In this document: one piece after another, positions 48,247 through 56,477 of the stretch
Layout of the letters: each line of letters opens with the position of its first letter
Numbering within the stretch: the first letter of the stretch is position 1
From: Baekduia alba
Lineage (GTDB): Bacteria > Actinomycetota > Thermoleophilia > Solirubrobacterales > Solirubrobacteraceae
Reading direction: 5' to 3'
NCBI RefSeq assembly: GCF_028416635.1
Contig: NZ_CP114013.1
Coordinates: 3,472,001-3,536,000 of the forward strand
Length of the DNA stretch: 64,000 nt
Made by a program: the position numbers and the translations under genes
The notes under the pieces: generated by a model
Seen by the model: only the letters and a program-made list of their open reading frames with translations
What the model was told of the DNA's origin: nothing
Databases searched by the model: none

Positions 48247-48327
48247 GCCGGCGGCCCACGGCCGCGGAGGCGAGCCGCCGGGCGAGCGTCTGCCGCGAGA
48301 CGAGCCCGCGGGGCGCGGCTTCGCCGG

Positions 48328-49458
48328 TCACCGCTGGAACAGGCGGCGCAGCTTGCCGACCATCGAGTCGTCGTCGGCGCGCAGCTGCTCGGGTGTCACG
48401 GTCTCGGAGAAGGACTCCAACATGGTTCGCTGCTGCGGCGTCAGCCGACGCGGGATCACGACGTTGGCGACGACGCGCAGGTCGCCGAAGCGACCTTGAC
48501 GGCGCAGCATCGGCATCCCCTTGGCCTTGATCGTCAGCACGGCGCCCGGCTGCGTGCCGGCCGGGACCTCGACGCTGACGTCGCCGTCGGGATGCTCGAT
48601 CGTCAGCGTCGTGCCCAGCGCGGCCAGCGGCGCCGGGATGTCGGACACCGTGACGAGGTCGTCGTCGTCGCGCAGCCAGCTGTCGCCGAGCGCGACCTGG
48701 ACGACGACGTAGAGGTCGCCGGGCGGTCCGCCGTGCTCACCGGCGTGGCCGCGGCCGCTGAGGCGGATGCGCTGCCCGTCGGCGATGCCGGCGGGGACGT
48801 CGACCTCGAGGTGGCGGTGGCCGACGACGAGCCCGCGGCCGTCGCAGGTCTCGCACGGCGTCTCCGGGATCTTGCCCTCGCCGCCGCACTTGTCGCAGGC
48901 GACCTGGCGGACGACCTGCCCGAACGGCGAGCGCGTCACCGCCTGCAGGATCCCGTTGCCGCCGCACTTGTCGCACGTCGCGATCGGCGTGCCGGGCTCG
49001 GCGCCGTTGCCGTGGCAGTGCTCGCAGCGATCGATCGCCTCGAAGTTCACGTCGACCTTGGCGCCGCGGTAAGCCTGGCTCAGGTCGATGTCGACCGCGA
49101 CGGCGACGTCCTCGCCCTGGCGCGGGCCGGTGCGCGCGCCGCCGCCGAAGGCGCCGCCGAACGACCCGCCGAAGAACGCGTCGAACAGGTCGCTGATCGA
49201 GCCGAAGCCGTCGAAGTTCGGCGCCTGGCCGCCGGTGCGCAGGCCCTCGTGGCCGTAGCGGTCATAGGTCGCCCGCCGTTCCGAGTCGTTGAGGATCTCG
49301 TAGGCCTCGGCCGCGGCCTTGAACTTCTCCTCGGCGTCGGGGTCGTGGCTGTTGACGTCCGGGTGCAGCTCGCGGGCGAGCTTCCGGAACGCCTTCTTGA
49401 TGGTGGTGTCGTCGGCGTCGCGGGCGACCCCGAGCAACTCGTAGGGGTCGCTGGGCAT
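48328..49458 (-). CDS. dnaJ: Chaperone protein DnaJ
   Basis: 376 residues. DnaK cochaperone. J domain with HPD in ARELHPDVN (about 31-33), Gly/Phe region FFGGSFGGAFGGGARTG, four zinc-binding CxxCxGxG units (CEHCHGNG, CDKCGGNG, CDKCGGEG, CETCDGRG; about 145-205) and the two-part C-terminal substrate domain. It starts eight bases after hrcA stops and is co-transcribed with it; dnaK is not in the window. Confidence 0.96.
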   Translation of the reverse strand: MPSDPYELLGVARDADDTTIKKAFRKLARELHPDVNSHDPDAEEKFKAAAEAYEILNDSERRATYDRYGHEGLRTGGQAPNFDGFGSISDLFDAFFGGSFGGAFGGGARTGPRQGEDVAVAVDIDLSQAYRGAKVDVNFEAIDRCEHCHGNGAEPGTPIATCDKCGGNGILQAVTRSPFGQVVRQVACDKCGGEGKIPETPCETCDGRGLVVGHRHLEVDVPAGIADGQRIRLSGRGHAGEHGGPPGDLYVVVQVALGDSWLRDDDDLVTVSDIPAPLAALGTTLTIEHPDGDVSVEVPAGTQPGAVLTIKAKGMPMLRRQGRFGDLRVVANVVIPRRLTPQQRTMLESFSETVTPEQLRADDDSMVGKLRRLFQR

Positions 49459-49466
49459 GGTGGAGC

Positions 49467-50489
49467 TCAAGATCCGTAAACGTCCTCGATGTATCGGGAG
49501 AGTTCGAAGGCGGCCTCGCGCACGGAGCGGATCGCGCGGGCGTAGTCCATGCGGACGGGGCCGATGACCGACACGGTGCCGAGCTTGCGGGCGGGCAGGC
49601 CGTAGCCGGCGCCGACGACCGCGAGCGACTGCAGCGCCGGGGTCTGGTTCTCGGACCCGATGCGCACGAGCACGTCGGGCTCCTGGAGCGCGGCGCGCAG
49701 GAGGACGAGCAGCGTGGCGCGGCGCTCCAGCATGGACATCAGGTCGTTGATCTGGGCCAGGTCCTGGACGCGGTGCTCGCCGATCAGGCGCGCGGTGCCG
49801 TCGACGTACAACGTGTCCTCGGCGGTCTCGGCCAAGTCGGTGAAGACCGGTGTGAGCTGCTCCAGGAAGGTGCGCTCGGTCGTCGTCAGCGACGAGTCCG
49901 ACAGGCGCAGGTGCAGCATGCGCGCGCCGAGGCCGACGCCGGTCAGGCGCTCGTCCAGGAACGATCCGGCCCACGTGGCGAGGCCGGAGTCGACCGGCCG
50001 GTCGAAGGTGAAGACGCGCTTGGTGACGCCGCCGGTCGAGGTGATCACGACGACCATCAGGACCTGCGGCTGCAGCAGCAGGACCTCGACGTGGCGGATC
50101 GTGGCGGTGTCGATCGGCGGCGCGGAGACGATCGCCAGCAGGTTGGTGACCTGCGACAGCGTCTCGGACGTGACGCGCATCGCCTCGTCGACCTCGCGGC
50201 GGATGAGCTGGAGCCCGAGCGGCTTGGCGGCGGGGACCAGCGAGGCGCCGCGGCTGAGCTGGTCGACGTACCAGCGGTGGCCGGCGTCGGTCGGGACGCG
50301 CCCCGCGCTGGTGTGCGGATGCGCGAGCAGCCCGTGCTCCTCGAGCATCGACAGCTCATTGCGGATCGTCGAGGACCCGGCCTCGATCTCGGGGTCGGCA
50401 GCGAGGGTCTTGGAGCCCACGGGCACGCCGGTGGCGGTGTACGCCTCGACGACCTTGCGCATGAGCAGCTCTTGGCGGGGCGAGAGCAC
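49467..50489 (-). CDS. hrcA: Heat-inducible transcription repressor HrcA
   Basis: 340 residues. The N-terminal winged helix is clear (GSKTLAADPEIEAGSSTIRN, then LAHPHTSAGRVPTDAGHRWYVD, the HrcA signature). HrcA normally binds CIRCE, an inverted TTAGCACTC repeat; none is seen near this gene. The GTG start at 50489 is preceded by a -10-like hexamer that contains the stop codon of the MaoC gene upstream. Confidence 0.95.
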   Translation of the reverse strand: MLSPRQELLMRKVVEAYTATGVPVGSKTLAADPEIEAGSSTIRNELSMLEEHGLLAHPHTSAGRVPTDAGHRWYVDQLSRGASLVPAAKPLGLQLIRREVDEAMRVTSETLSQVTNLLAIVSAPPIDTATIRHVEVLLLQPQVLMVVVITSTGGVTKRVFTFDRPVDSGLATWAGSFLDERLTGVGLGARMLHLRLSDSSLTTTERTFLEQLTPVFTDLAETAEDTLYVDGTARLIGEHRVQDLAQINDLMSMLERRATLLVLLRAALQEPDVLVRIGSENQTPALQSLAVVGAGYGLPARKLGTVSVIGPVRMDYARAIRSVREAAFELSRYIEDVYGS

Positions 50490-50499
50490 GTCCCGCTTG

Positions 50500-50505
50500 A
50501 GTCTA
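50500..50505 (-). promoter_or_regulatory. -10-like hexamer of hrcA-dnaJ-prmA overlapping a stop codon
   Basis: TAGACT on the minus strand ends ten bases before the hrcA GTG. Its TAG (50503-50505) is the stop codon of the upstream MaoC gene. Confidence 0.45.
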
Positions 50506-50898
50506 GGGCCGGAGGTCCGCGTCTCCGCGGCGGACGATCGCGTTGCCGGATTGCAGGGCCGCGGAGTCCACGTGGACGGTGCCGTCCTCGTCGACCGTGC
50601 TGACCTTGGCGGAGACGACGACCTCCTCCTCCAGGACGCCCATCCCGCGGAAGCCGACGCTGAGGCGCTTGAGGGCGTGCGGGCCGCCGGCGACCTCGGT
50701 GTGGGCGCGCGCGACCTGGGCCATCGTCCACAGGCCGTGGAGGATCCGGCCCGGCAGGCCGACCTGCTTGGCGAAGTCCTCGTCGATGTGGATGGGGTTG
50801 AAGTCGCCGGAGGCGCCCGCGTAGCGGACCGTCAGGTAGCGGTCCGGCGTGACCTTGAGGTCGGGCAGCTCGGCGCCGGGCTCGAAGTCCATGATCAT
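50503..50898 (-). CDS. MaoC-family (R)-hydroxyacyl dehydratase subunit, HadB-like
   Basis: 131 residues with a hot-dog fold. YAGASGDFNPIHIDEDFAKQVGLPGRILHGLWTM contains the catalytic Asp and His of the MaoC hydratase motif (D-x4-H). It is coupled by an ATGA overlap to a second MaoC-type subunit lacking that motif, like the mycobacterial HadA/HadB pair that dehydrates 3-hydroxyacyl-ACP. ATG at 50898 chosen for the overlap; the ATG at 50892 is possible. Confidence 0.85.
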   Translation of the reverse strand: MIMDFEPGAELPDLKVTPDRYLTVRYAGASGDFNPIHIDEDFAKQVGLPGRILHGLWTMAQVARAHTEVAGGPHALKRLSVGFRGMGVLEEEVVVSAKVSTVDEDGTVHVDSAALQSGNAIVRRGDADLRP

Positions 50899-51323
50899 GC
50901 TCCCCGCACGATGTTGGTCCAGGTGCCCACGGAGACCGTGTGCCCGTCCTGGTTGGTCGCGACCGACTCGAAGGTGAAGAAGCCGTTGCCGGCGCGGTGC
51001 TCGATCGCCTTGACGCTGACGACCGTCGTGATCTCGTCGCCGGCCACGACCAAGGGCCCCCACTTGAACTCCTGGCCGCCGTGGACGAGACGGGCGAAGT
51101 CGATCTCGAGCTCGGGGTCGAAGTACGCCTGACCGATCGCCTGGCTGCAGTAGACGACTGCGAACATCGGCGGAGCGACGACGTCGGCGTAGCCGGCGGC
51201 GCGGGCGGCCTCGTGGTCGAGGTGCCGCGGGTCGGTCTCCCCCACCGCACGCGCGTACTCCTTGATCTTCTCGCGGCCGACCGCGTAGAGGACGGGCGGG
51301 TAGGACTTGCCGACGGGCGCCAT
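50895..51323 (-). CDS. MaoC N-terminal-domain dehydratase subunit, HadA-like
   Basis: 142 residues. VGREKIKEYARAVGETDPRHLDHEAARAAGY and VVAPPMFAVVYC are the FAS1/MaoC N-terminal signatures of the non-catalytic HadA-type subunit; the D-x4-H hydratase pair is not present. It should form a heterodimer with the next gene product. It has its own -10-like element overlapping the stop codon of eamA. Confidence 0.85.
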   Translation of the reverse strand: MAPVGKSYPPVLYAVGREKIKEYARAVGETDPRHLDHEAARAAGYADVVAPPMFAVVYCSQAIGQAYFDPELEIDFARLVHGGQEFKWGPLVVAGDEITTVVSVKAIEHRAGNGFFTFESVATNQDGHTVSVGTWTNIVRGA

Positions 51324-51332
51324 TGCGCGGTG

Positions 51333-51338
51333 ATGCTA
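51333..51338 (-). promoter_or_regulatory. -10-like hexamer of the maoC operon overlapping the eamA stop
   Basis: TAGCAT on the minus strand ends nine bases before the ATG at 51323; its TAG (51336-51338) is the eamA stop codon. Confidence 0.45.
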
Positions 51339-52253
51339 GGTGACGCGCGTCCGCTGTGTGGCGACGACGGCGGCGAGGACCGCGACGGCCGCGACGGCGG
51401 TGCCGGGGCCGATGTGCTCGCCCAGGATCGCGGCCGCCCAGGTGAGCGAGAGCACCGGCTGGGCGAGCTGGACCTGGCCGATCTTCGCGACGCCGCCGCG
51501 CGCCAGGCCGGCGTACCAGGCGAAGAACGCCAGGAACATCGAGATCACCGACAGGTAGGCGAAGCCCAGCCAGGCGTTCGCGCCGGCATGCGCGCCGTCC
51601 TGGGCGACGGCGACCGCCGCGACGAGCGCCGTGGCCGGCAGGCTGAGGACCAGCGCCCAGCAGATCGTGTTGGCGCCGCCGAGCTCGCGCGACAGGCGGC
51701 CGCCCTCGGCGTAGCCCAGCGCGCAGAGGACGACCGCGATCAGCAGCTCGAGGTCCGGCGTCCCGAGGTGTCCACCACCTTGACTGAGGGCGAAGGTCAG
51801 GACGGCGACCAGGCCGGCGCTCGAGGCGAGCCAGAACGCGCGCGTGGGGCGTTCGCCGGCGCGCAGGACGGCGGCCACCGCGGTCGTGGCGGGGAGCATC
51901 CCGACGACCACGGCGCCGTGCGACGCCGGCACGCGATGCAGCGCGAGCGAGGTGAACAGCGGGAAGCCGACGACGACGCCGAACGCGACGACGACGAGCG
52001 ACCGCCACTGCGTCGTCGTGGGCCTTGCCGCACGCGTGGCCCGGAGCACGACGACGCTCAGCAGCCCCGCGACGACCGCGCGGCCGAAGGCCACCAGGAA
52101 CGGGTTCAGATCGGCGACCGCGAGCCGCGTCGCCGGCAGCGAGAACGAGAACCCCAGGACGCCGAGCGCGCCGAGGACGAGGCCGGGCGGCAGGGCGTGC
52201 CCGCGTGCTTGCGTTACTCCACCGCGTGTAGTAACGTTACTCTCGATACTCAT
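51336..52253 (-). CDS. EamA/DMT-superfamily transporter
   Basis: 305 residues with ten hydrophobic helices in two EamA repeats (FSFSLPATRLAVADLNPFLV in the first, AYLSVISMFLAFFAWYAGLA in the second). Exports or imports a small metabolite; the substrate is unknown. It is divergent from the MocR-type regulator and their start codons overlap within CATG. In such pairs the regulator usually senses a PLP-related or amino compound and controls the transporter. Confidence 0.9.
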   Translation of the reverse strand: MSIESNVTTRGGVTQARGHALPPGLVLGALGVLGFSFSLPATRLAVADLNPFLVAFGRAVVAGLLSVVVLRATRAARPTTTQWRSLVVVAFGVVVGFPLFTSLALHRVPASHGAVVVGMLPATTAVAAVLRAGERPTRAFWLASSAGLVAVLTFALSQGGGHLGTPDLELLIAVVLCALGYAEGGRLSRELGGANTICWALVLSLPATALVAAVAVAQDGAHAGANAWLGFAYLSVISMFLAFFAWYAGLARGGVAKIGQVQLAQPVLSLTWAAAILGEHIGPGTAVAAVAVLAAVVATQRTRVT

Positions 52254-52266
52254 GATTGACGGTAAC
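52213..52266. promoter_or_regulatory. Operator region with four GTTAC boxes between eamA and mocR
   Basis: GTTAC or its complement occurs at 52213-52217, 52231-52235, 52236-52240 (the last two forming the palindrome GTAACGTTAC) and 52262-52266. The -10-like TACTCT of mocR (52238-52243, 8 bases from its ATG) and TACCGT of eamA (52259-52264 on the minus strand, 5 bases from its ATG) both overlap boxes, so a bound regulator would block both promoters. Confidence 0.6.
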
Positions 52267-53655
52267 ACAGAATCGCGTGTTATCGAGGATGTGCGGACGG
52301 CTGCCCGTGCCCTCCCCCCGGGCAGCCGCCTGCCATCTGTGCGTGAGCTGATGGCGCGCCACCGCGCGTCCCCCGTCACCGTCCAGCGCGCGCTCTCGCG
52401 GCTGGCCGGCGAAGGGCTCGTGGTCCCGCGGCCCGGTCGCGGCACGTTCGTGGCCGAGCGCGCGACGGGAAGCGTTACCCCGAAAGCGCCCGACCTCGGC
52501 TGGCAGGAGGTCGCGCTCGCCGACCGTCCGCCGCTCCAGGCCGGCTCGCTCGACCAGCTGCTCGCCGTCCCGCCCACCGGCGCGATCGCGCTGACCGGCG
52601 GGTACCTCGGCCCCGACCTCCAGCCGCTCGCCGCCCTCGGCGCCGCCCTCGGCCGCGCCGCGCGCCGGCCCGAGACCTGGGGTCGCCTCGCCGTCGAGGG
52701 CCTGGACCCGCTGCGCGAGTGGTTCGCGCGCGAGGCCGGCGGCCACGTTCGCGGCCACGACGTCGTCATCTGCAACGGCGGTCAGCCGGCGCTCGCCACG
52801 ACCTTCCGCGCGCTCGCCGCGCCCGGCGAGCCCGTGCTCGTCGAGTCCCCCACCTACCTCGGCGCGATCGCCGCGCTGCGCGCCGCCGGGCTGCGGGCGG
52901 TCCCGGTCCCGACCGACGAGCACGGCGTGCGCCCCGAGCTGCTGGCCGGGGCCTTCGCGCTGACCGGCGCCCGCGTCTTCTACTGCCAGCCGCTGCACGC
53001 CAACCCGAGCGGCACGACGCTCGCGGCCGAGCGCCGCGCCGCGGTGCTCGAGGCCGTGACCGCCGCCGGCGCTTTCCTGATCGAGGACGACTGGGCGCGC
53101 GACCTGCGCATCGACGGCGACGCGCCGCCGCCGCTGGCCGCCGGCGACCCGGACGGGCACGTCGTCTACCTGCGCTCGCTGACCAAGTCGGCGGCGCCCG
53201 GGCTCCGCGTGGCGGCGGTGAGCGCGCGCGGCGCGGCGGGCGCGCGCCTGAAGGCCGCGCGGATCATCGACGACTTCTTCGTGTCCGGCCCCCTGCAGCA
53301 CGCGACTCTGGAGCTGGTGAGCACCCCTGCGTGGCGGCGTCATCTCAAGACGCTGCGCACCGAGCTGCGGGCGCGCCGCGACGCGCTCGTCGCCGCGCTG
53401 GGCGAGCACCTGCCCGACTGGGAGCTGCAGACCGTCCCGGCCGGCGGCCTGCACGTCTGGGTCCGCCTGCCCGACGGCGTCGACGACGCCGCGCTCACCG
53501 CGCGCGCGGTGGCGGCCGGCGTCCTCGTCTCCCCCGGCCGGCCGTGGTTCGCCGCCGAACCGCCCGCCCCGCACCTCCGCCTGACCTTCGCCGGCGCACC
53601 GGCTCCCGACCTCGCGGAGGGCGTGCGCCGCCTCGCGAAGGTGATGCAGAAGTGA
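52252..53655 (+). CDS. MocR-type regulator: GntR winged helix fused to a class I aminotransferase domain
   Basis: 467 residues. Residues 10-75 are a GntR winged helix (PPGSRLPSVRELMARHRASPVTVQRALSRL). The rest is an aminotransferase-like domain with VFYCQPLHANPSGTTLA, IEDDWARDLRIDGD and the PLP lysine in LRSLTKSAAPGLRVA. MocR proteins use PLP as a sensor and regulate transporters or PLP metabolism. Autoregulation and control of eamA are inferred from the shared operator. The ATG overlaps the eamA start; no other start keeps the winged helix whole. Confidence 0.92.
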   Translation: MIDGNTESRVIEDVRTAARALPPGSRLPSVRELMARHRASPVTVQRALSRLAGEGLVVPRPGRGTFVAERATGSVTPKAPDLGWQEVALADRPPLQAGSLDQLLAVPPTGAIALTGGYLGPDLQPLAALGAALGRAARRPETWGRLAVEGLDPLREWFAREAGGHVRGHDVVICNGGQPALATTFRALAAPGEPVLVESPTYLGAIAALRAAGLRAVPVPTDEHGVRPELLAGAFALTGARVFYCQPLHANPSGTTLAAERRAAVLEAVTAAGAFLIEDDWARDLRIDGDAPPPLAAGDPDGHVVYLRSLTKSAAPGLRVAAVSARGAAGARLKAARIIDDFFVSGPLQHATLELVSTPAWRRHLKTLRTELRARRDALVAALGEHLPDWELQTVPAGGLHVWVRLPDGVDDAALTARAVAAGVLVSPGRPWFAAEPPAPHLRLTFAGAPAPDLAEGVRRLAKVMQK

Positions 53656-54491
53656 CGCACATCGGCCTCGGCCTGCCCATCGTCGACCCCGCCACGCTGA
53701 TCGACTGGGGCCGGCGCGCCGAGGCCGCCGGCTTCGCCACGGTCGCGATGCTCGACCGCTGGGTGTGGGACAACGCGGAGCCGCTCGTCGCGCTTGCCGC
53801 GCTGGCCGCCGCCACCGAGCGCATCGGGCTGCAGACCGAGGTGCTGCTCGCTCCGCTGCGCGATCCCGTGCTGCTGGCCAAGCAGGCCGCGACGCTCGAC
53901 CGGATCTCGCGCGGGCGGCTGACGCTCGGCCTCGGCGTCGGCGGCCGGACCGACGACTTCGCGGCCGCGAACGTCCCGATGCGCGAGCGCGGCAGGCGCA
54001 TGGACGCGGCACTGCCGACGATGCGCCGCATCTGGCGCGGCGAGGGCACGATCGGCCCGGCGCCGCACCGCCCGTGCGGACCCGAGGTCCTGATCGGCGC
54101 CGGCGCTCCCGTCGCGCTGCGGCGCGCGGCCGTGCACGGCGACGGCGTGATCGCGTCCGACGGGCTCAAGGAGACCGAGGCGCTCTTCGCGCGGGCACGC
54201 GCGGACTGGGCGGCCGAGGGCCGGGCGGGCGTGCCGCGGCTGTGCGCGCAGCTCGACGTCGTGCTCGGCCCCGAGGACGTCGTCGCCGACGCCCGCGGGC
54301 GGATGAGCAAGTTCTACGCCTACCTGCCTTGCGACGCGACCACGCGGCTGCACGCCGGCGAGGCCGCGATCGCGGGCGCGATCGACGCCTACACCAAGCT
54401 CGGCGCGGGCGAGATCACGCTGTTCTGCTGGGCGGTCGACCCCGACCAGATCGAGCGGCTGGCCGCGGTCGTGGCACCATCGCCGGCGTGA
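53652..54491 (+). CDS. LLM-class flavin-dependent oxidoreductase
   Basis: 279 residues of the luciferase-like TIM-barrel family. HIGLGLPIVDPATLIDWGRRAEAAGF, then EVLLAPLRDPVLLAKQAATLDRISRGRLTLGLGVG, the standard LLM signature, and PEVLIGAGAPVALRRAA. It may use F420 or FMN; the substrate is unknown. GTG start with a four-base GTGA overlap with mocR; the next gene overlaps in the same way, so mocR, this gene and the PIG-L-like gene form one operon. Confidence 0.88.
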   Translation: MTHIGLGLPIVDPATLIDWGRRAEAAGFATVAMLDRWVWDNAEPLVALAALAAATERIGLQTEVLLAPLRDPVLLAKQAATLDRISRGRLTLGLGVGGRTDDFAAANVPMRERGRRMDAALPTMRRIWRGEGTIGPAPHRPCGPEVLIGAGAPVALRRAAVHGDGVIASDGLKETEALFARARADWAAEGRAGVPRLCAQLDVVLGPEDVVADARGRMSKFYAYLPCDATTRLHAGEAAIAGAIDAYTKLGAGEITLFCWAVDPDQIERLAAVVAPSPA

Positions 54492-55120
54492 CCACGATCG
54501 TCGCCGTCGCCCCCACGCTCTCCGACGCCGTCCAGTCGGCCGGCGCGACGCTGCACCGCCACGCCGCCGAGGGCCATCCGGTCGTCGTCGTCAGCGTCTT
54601 CTCGACCGACGGCGACGCCGACGCGGCGGCCGCCGCCGAAGCGCTCGGGCTCGCCGGCGTGGTCCACCTCGCGGTCGACCCGGCCGCCGCGCGCGGCTAC
54701 GACGAGCACAGCGCGCACGACGGCCTGAAGGCCGGCGACGACGCGCCGAAGGTCGCCGCGTCGGTCCTGGCGATCGCACTCGGCCGGCTGGAGCCCGACC
54801 TCATCCTGGCGCCGCTCGGTCTGACCGGCCACGTCGACCACCTCGTCGTCGAGCGCGCGCTCGACGAGCTCGAGCTGCCGCGCCTGCGGTGGCTCGACCT
54901 CCCCTACGCGCTGCGCCGAACCCCGGGCGCGCCGCTGGGCGCGGGCGAGCTCGTCGCGGTCCCGGCCGGCACCGACCACCTGGCCGCCAAGCTCGCCGCC
55001 GCCGCCCTCCTCGGGGCCGAGACCGAGCGCCTGGCGGCACATGCCGTGGCCGAGGGCGAGCGCCTCGGCGCGGGCGGGCCGGTCGAGCTGCTGATCCGGC
55101 GCGACGGCGCGTCGAGCTAG
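54488..55120 (+). CDS. PIG-L-like protein with degenerate metal site
   Basis: 210 residues. The fold matches PIG-L/LmbE deacetylases: the N-terminal VAVAPTLSDAVQSAGATLHRH aligns with the usual motif in which PHxDDA binds zinc, but here His and the first Asp are replaced (PTLSDA). The second metal motif GLTGHVDHLVVERAL is intact. Loss of two zinc ligands suggests it no longer deacetylates in the normal way, or has another role. GTG start overlaps the LLM gene stop. It shares the bases CTAG with the convergent SDR gene. Confidence 0.75.
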   Translation: MTTIVAVAPTLSDAVQSAGATLHRHAAEGHPVVVVSVFSTDGDADAAAAAEALGLAGVVHLAVDPAAARGYDEHSAHDGLKAGDDAPKVAASVLAIALGRLEPDLILAPLGLTGHVDHLVVERALDELELPRLRWLDLPYALRRTPGAPLGAGELVAVPAGTDHLAAKLAAAALLGAETERLAAHAVAEGERLGAGGPVELLIRRDGASS

Positions 55121-55899
55121 ATCATGATGTTGACGGCGCCGCCGTCGACGCCCCACGCCGCGCCGACGACGTTCGCCGCCCGCTCGCCGCACAGGAAGAC
55201 GATGACGTCGGCGACCTCCTGCGGGTCGCCGAGCCGGCCGCGCGGGAGCTTCGCGGCGGCCTGCGCGAGCGCCTCGTCGCGCGAGATTCCCTTGGCCGCC
55301 GCGGCCTGATCGGCCAGGCCGCCGTCGCCGAGCCACAGCTCCGTGCCGGTCGCGCCCGGCGCGACCGCGTTGATGGCGACGCCGCGCGCGGCGTACACGT
55401 CGGCGAACGCGCGCGAGAGCGACAGCTGGCCCGCCTTGGCGACCGAGTAGGCCATGTTCGACGCCGAGGGGCGCTTGCCCGACGAGGACGTCACGTTGAC
55501 GATCCGGCCCCAGCCGCGCTCGGCCATCCGCGGCGCGGCGAGGCGCATCAGCCGCATCGGCGCCATCACGTGCAGCTCGTGCTGGTCGCGCCAGTCCGCG
55601 TCGCTCAGCTCGTCCAGGCCGGCGTTGCGCGACGTGCCCGCGTTGTTGACGAGGACGTCGATCGCGCCGAGCTGCTCGGTCGCGGTCGCGACGATCCGCT
55701 CGTCGCACCCCGGATCGGTCACGTCGGCGGCCAGCCACTCGGCGCCGAGGTCGTCGGCGGCCGCGCTGAGGCGCTCGGCGTCGCGCGCGACCATCAGCAC
55801 CCGCGCGCCCTCGGCGACCAGGCGGCTGCTGACCGCGAGGCCGATCCCGCGGCTCGCGCCCGTCACGACGCACACGCGCCCGTCGAGTCCCAGGTCCAT
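55117..55899 (-). CDS. Short-chain dehydrogenase/reductase
   Basis: 260 residues of the classical SDR type. Cofactor motif VTGASRGIGLAV (about 12-23), NNAG (about 86), catalytic Ser in VNVTSSSGKR and YSVAK with Tyr and Lys. The C-terminus VVGAAWGVDGGAVNIMI fits 3-oxoacyl-reductase-like enzymes. Substrate unknown. It has a leaderless-type -10 element overlapping the stop of the CMD-family gene. Confidence 0.92.
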   Translation of the reverse strand: MDLGLDGRVCVVTGASRGIGLAVSSRLVAEGARVLMVARDAERLSAAADDLGAEWLAADVTDPGCDERIVATATEQLGAIDVLVNNAGTSRNAGLDELSDADWRDQHELHVMAPMRLMRLAAPRMAERGWGRIVNVTSSSGKRPSASNMAYSVAKAGQLSLSRAFADVYAARGVAINAVAPGATGTELWLGDGGLADQAAAAKGISRDEALAQAAAKLPRGRLGDPQEVADVIVFLCGERAANVVGAAWGVDGGAVNIMI

Positions 55900-55905
55900 C
55901 CCGCG

Positions 55906-55911
55906 ACTCTA
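55906..55911 (-). promoter_or_regulatory. -10-like hexamer of the SDR gene overlapping a stop codon
   Basis: TAGAGT on the minus strand ends six bases before the ATG at 55899; its TAG (55909-55911) is the stop codon of the CMD-family gene. Confidence 0.45.
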
Positions 55912-56463
55912 CGGCGTCCGCGCCCACGCCTCCGGCTCGATCGCGAACGCGCCGCAGAGGAACGAGACGAGGTGGTAGAAGCCGGCCAGGCAGACGAGCT
56001 CGACCAGCTCGTCGTCGGCGTAGCGGGCGCGCAGGGCGCTCCAGGTCGCGTCGGTGAGCGTGCCGTCGTCGTGCAGCTCGTCGCACATGACCACCAACAA
56101 CGCGTCGCGCTCGCCGAACGCGGGATCGTCGGCCGCGCCGGACCACGTCGCGGTCAGCCACGCGTCGTCGCGGCCGAGGGCCGGCGCGAAGAGCGCCGCG
56201 TGCACGCCCCACTCGTAGGCGGCGCCGCAGCGCGCGGTCGTGCGGTGGATGACGGTCTCGCGCTCGGCCGAACCGAGGTGGCCGAACGACAGCAGCGTCG
56301 AGCCGACCTGGCGGAAGCGGTCCAGCAGCGCGCCGTGGTGGGCGAGCGTCCGGAACAGCGCGAGCGGCTCGTGGTCGGCGCCCGCGCCGCCCATCAGGCG
56401 GGCGAGGGCGTCGGCGGTCGGGTCGTCGTAGGGCGGCGCCAGTGGCGCGAGGCGGGCGGACAT
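55909..56463 (-). CDS. Carboxymuconolactone decarboxylase family protein
   Basis: 184 residues. The family core ETVIHRTTARCGAAYEWGVHAALF (read in two pieces, about 70-93) has the conserved Arg, Cys, Glu and His of the CMD/AhpD-like fold; only one Cys is present, so it is not an AhpD-type CxxC peroxidase. The role is probably in detoxification or ring metabolism. AAGGAG lies six bases before the ATG. It is divergent from an HxlR regulator with paired direct repeats between them. Confidence 0.87.
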   Translation of the reverse strand: MSARLAPLAPPYDDPTADALARLMGGAGADHEPLALFRTLAHHGALLDRFRQVGSTLLSFGHLGSAERETVIHRTTARCGAAYEWGVHAALFAPALGRDDAWLTATWSGAADDPAFGERDALLVVMCDELHDDGTLTDATWSALRARYADDELVELVCLAGFYHLVSFLCGAFAIEPEAWARTP

Positions 56464-56477
56464 GCGATGCTCCTTGA

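Noticed and set aside
50490-50560. Search for a CIRCE operator upstream of hrcA
   Set aside because: No TTAGCACTC/GAGTGCTAA dyad or close variant was found here or upstream of dnaJ within the window.
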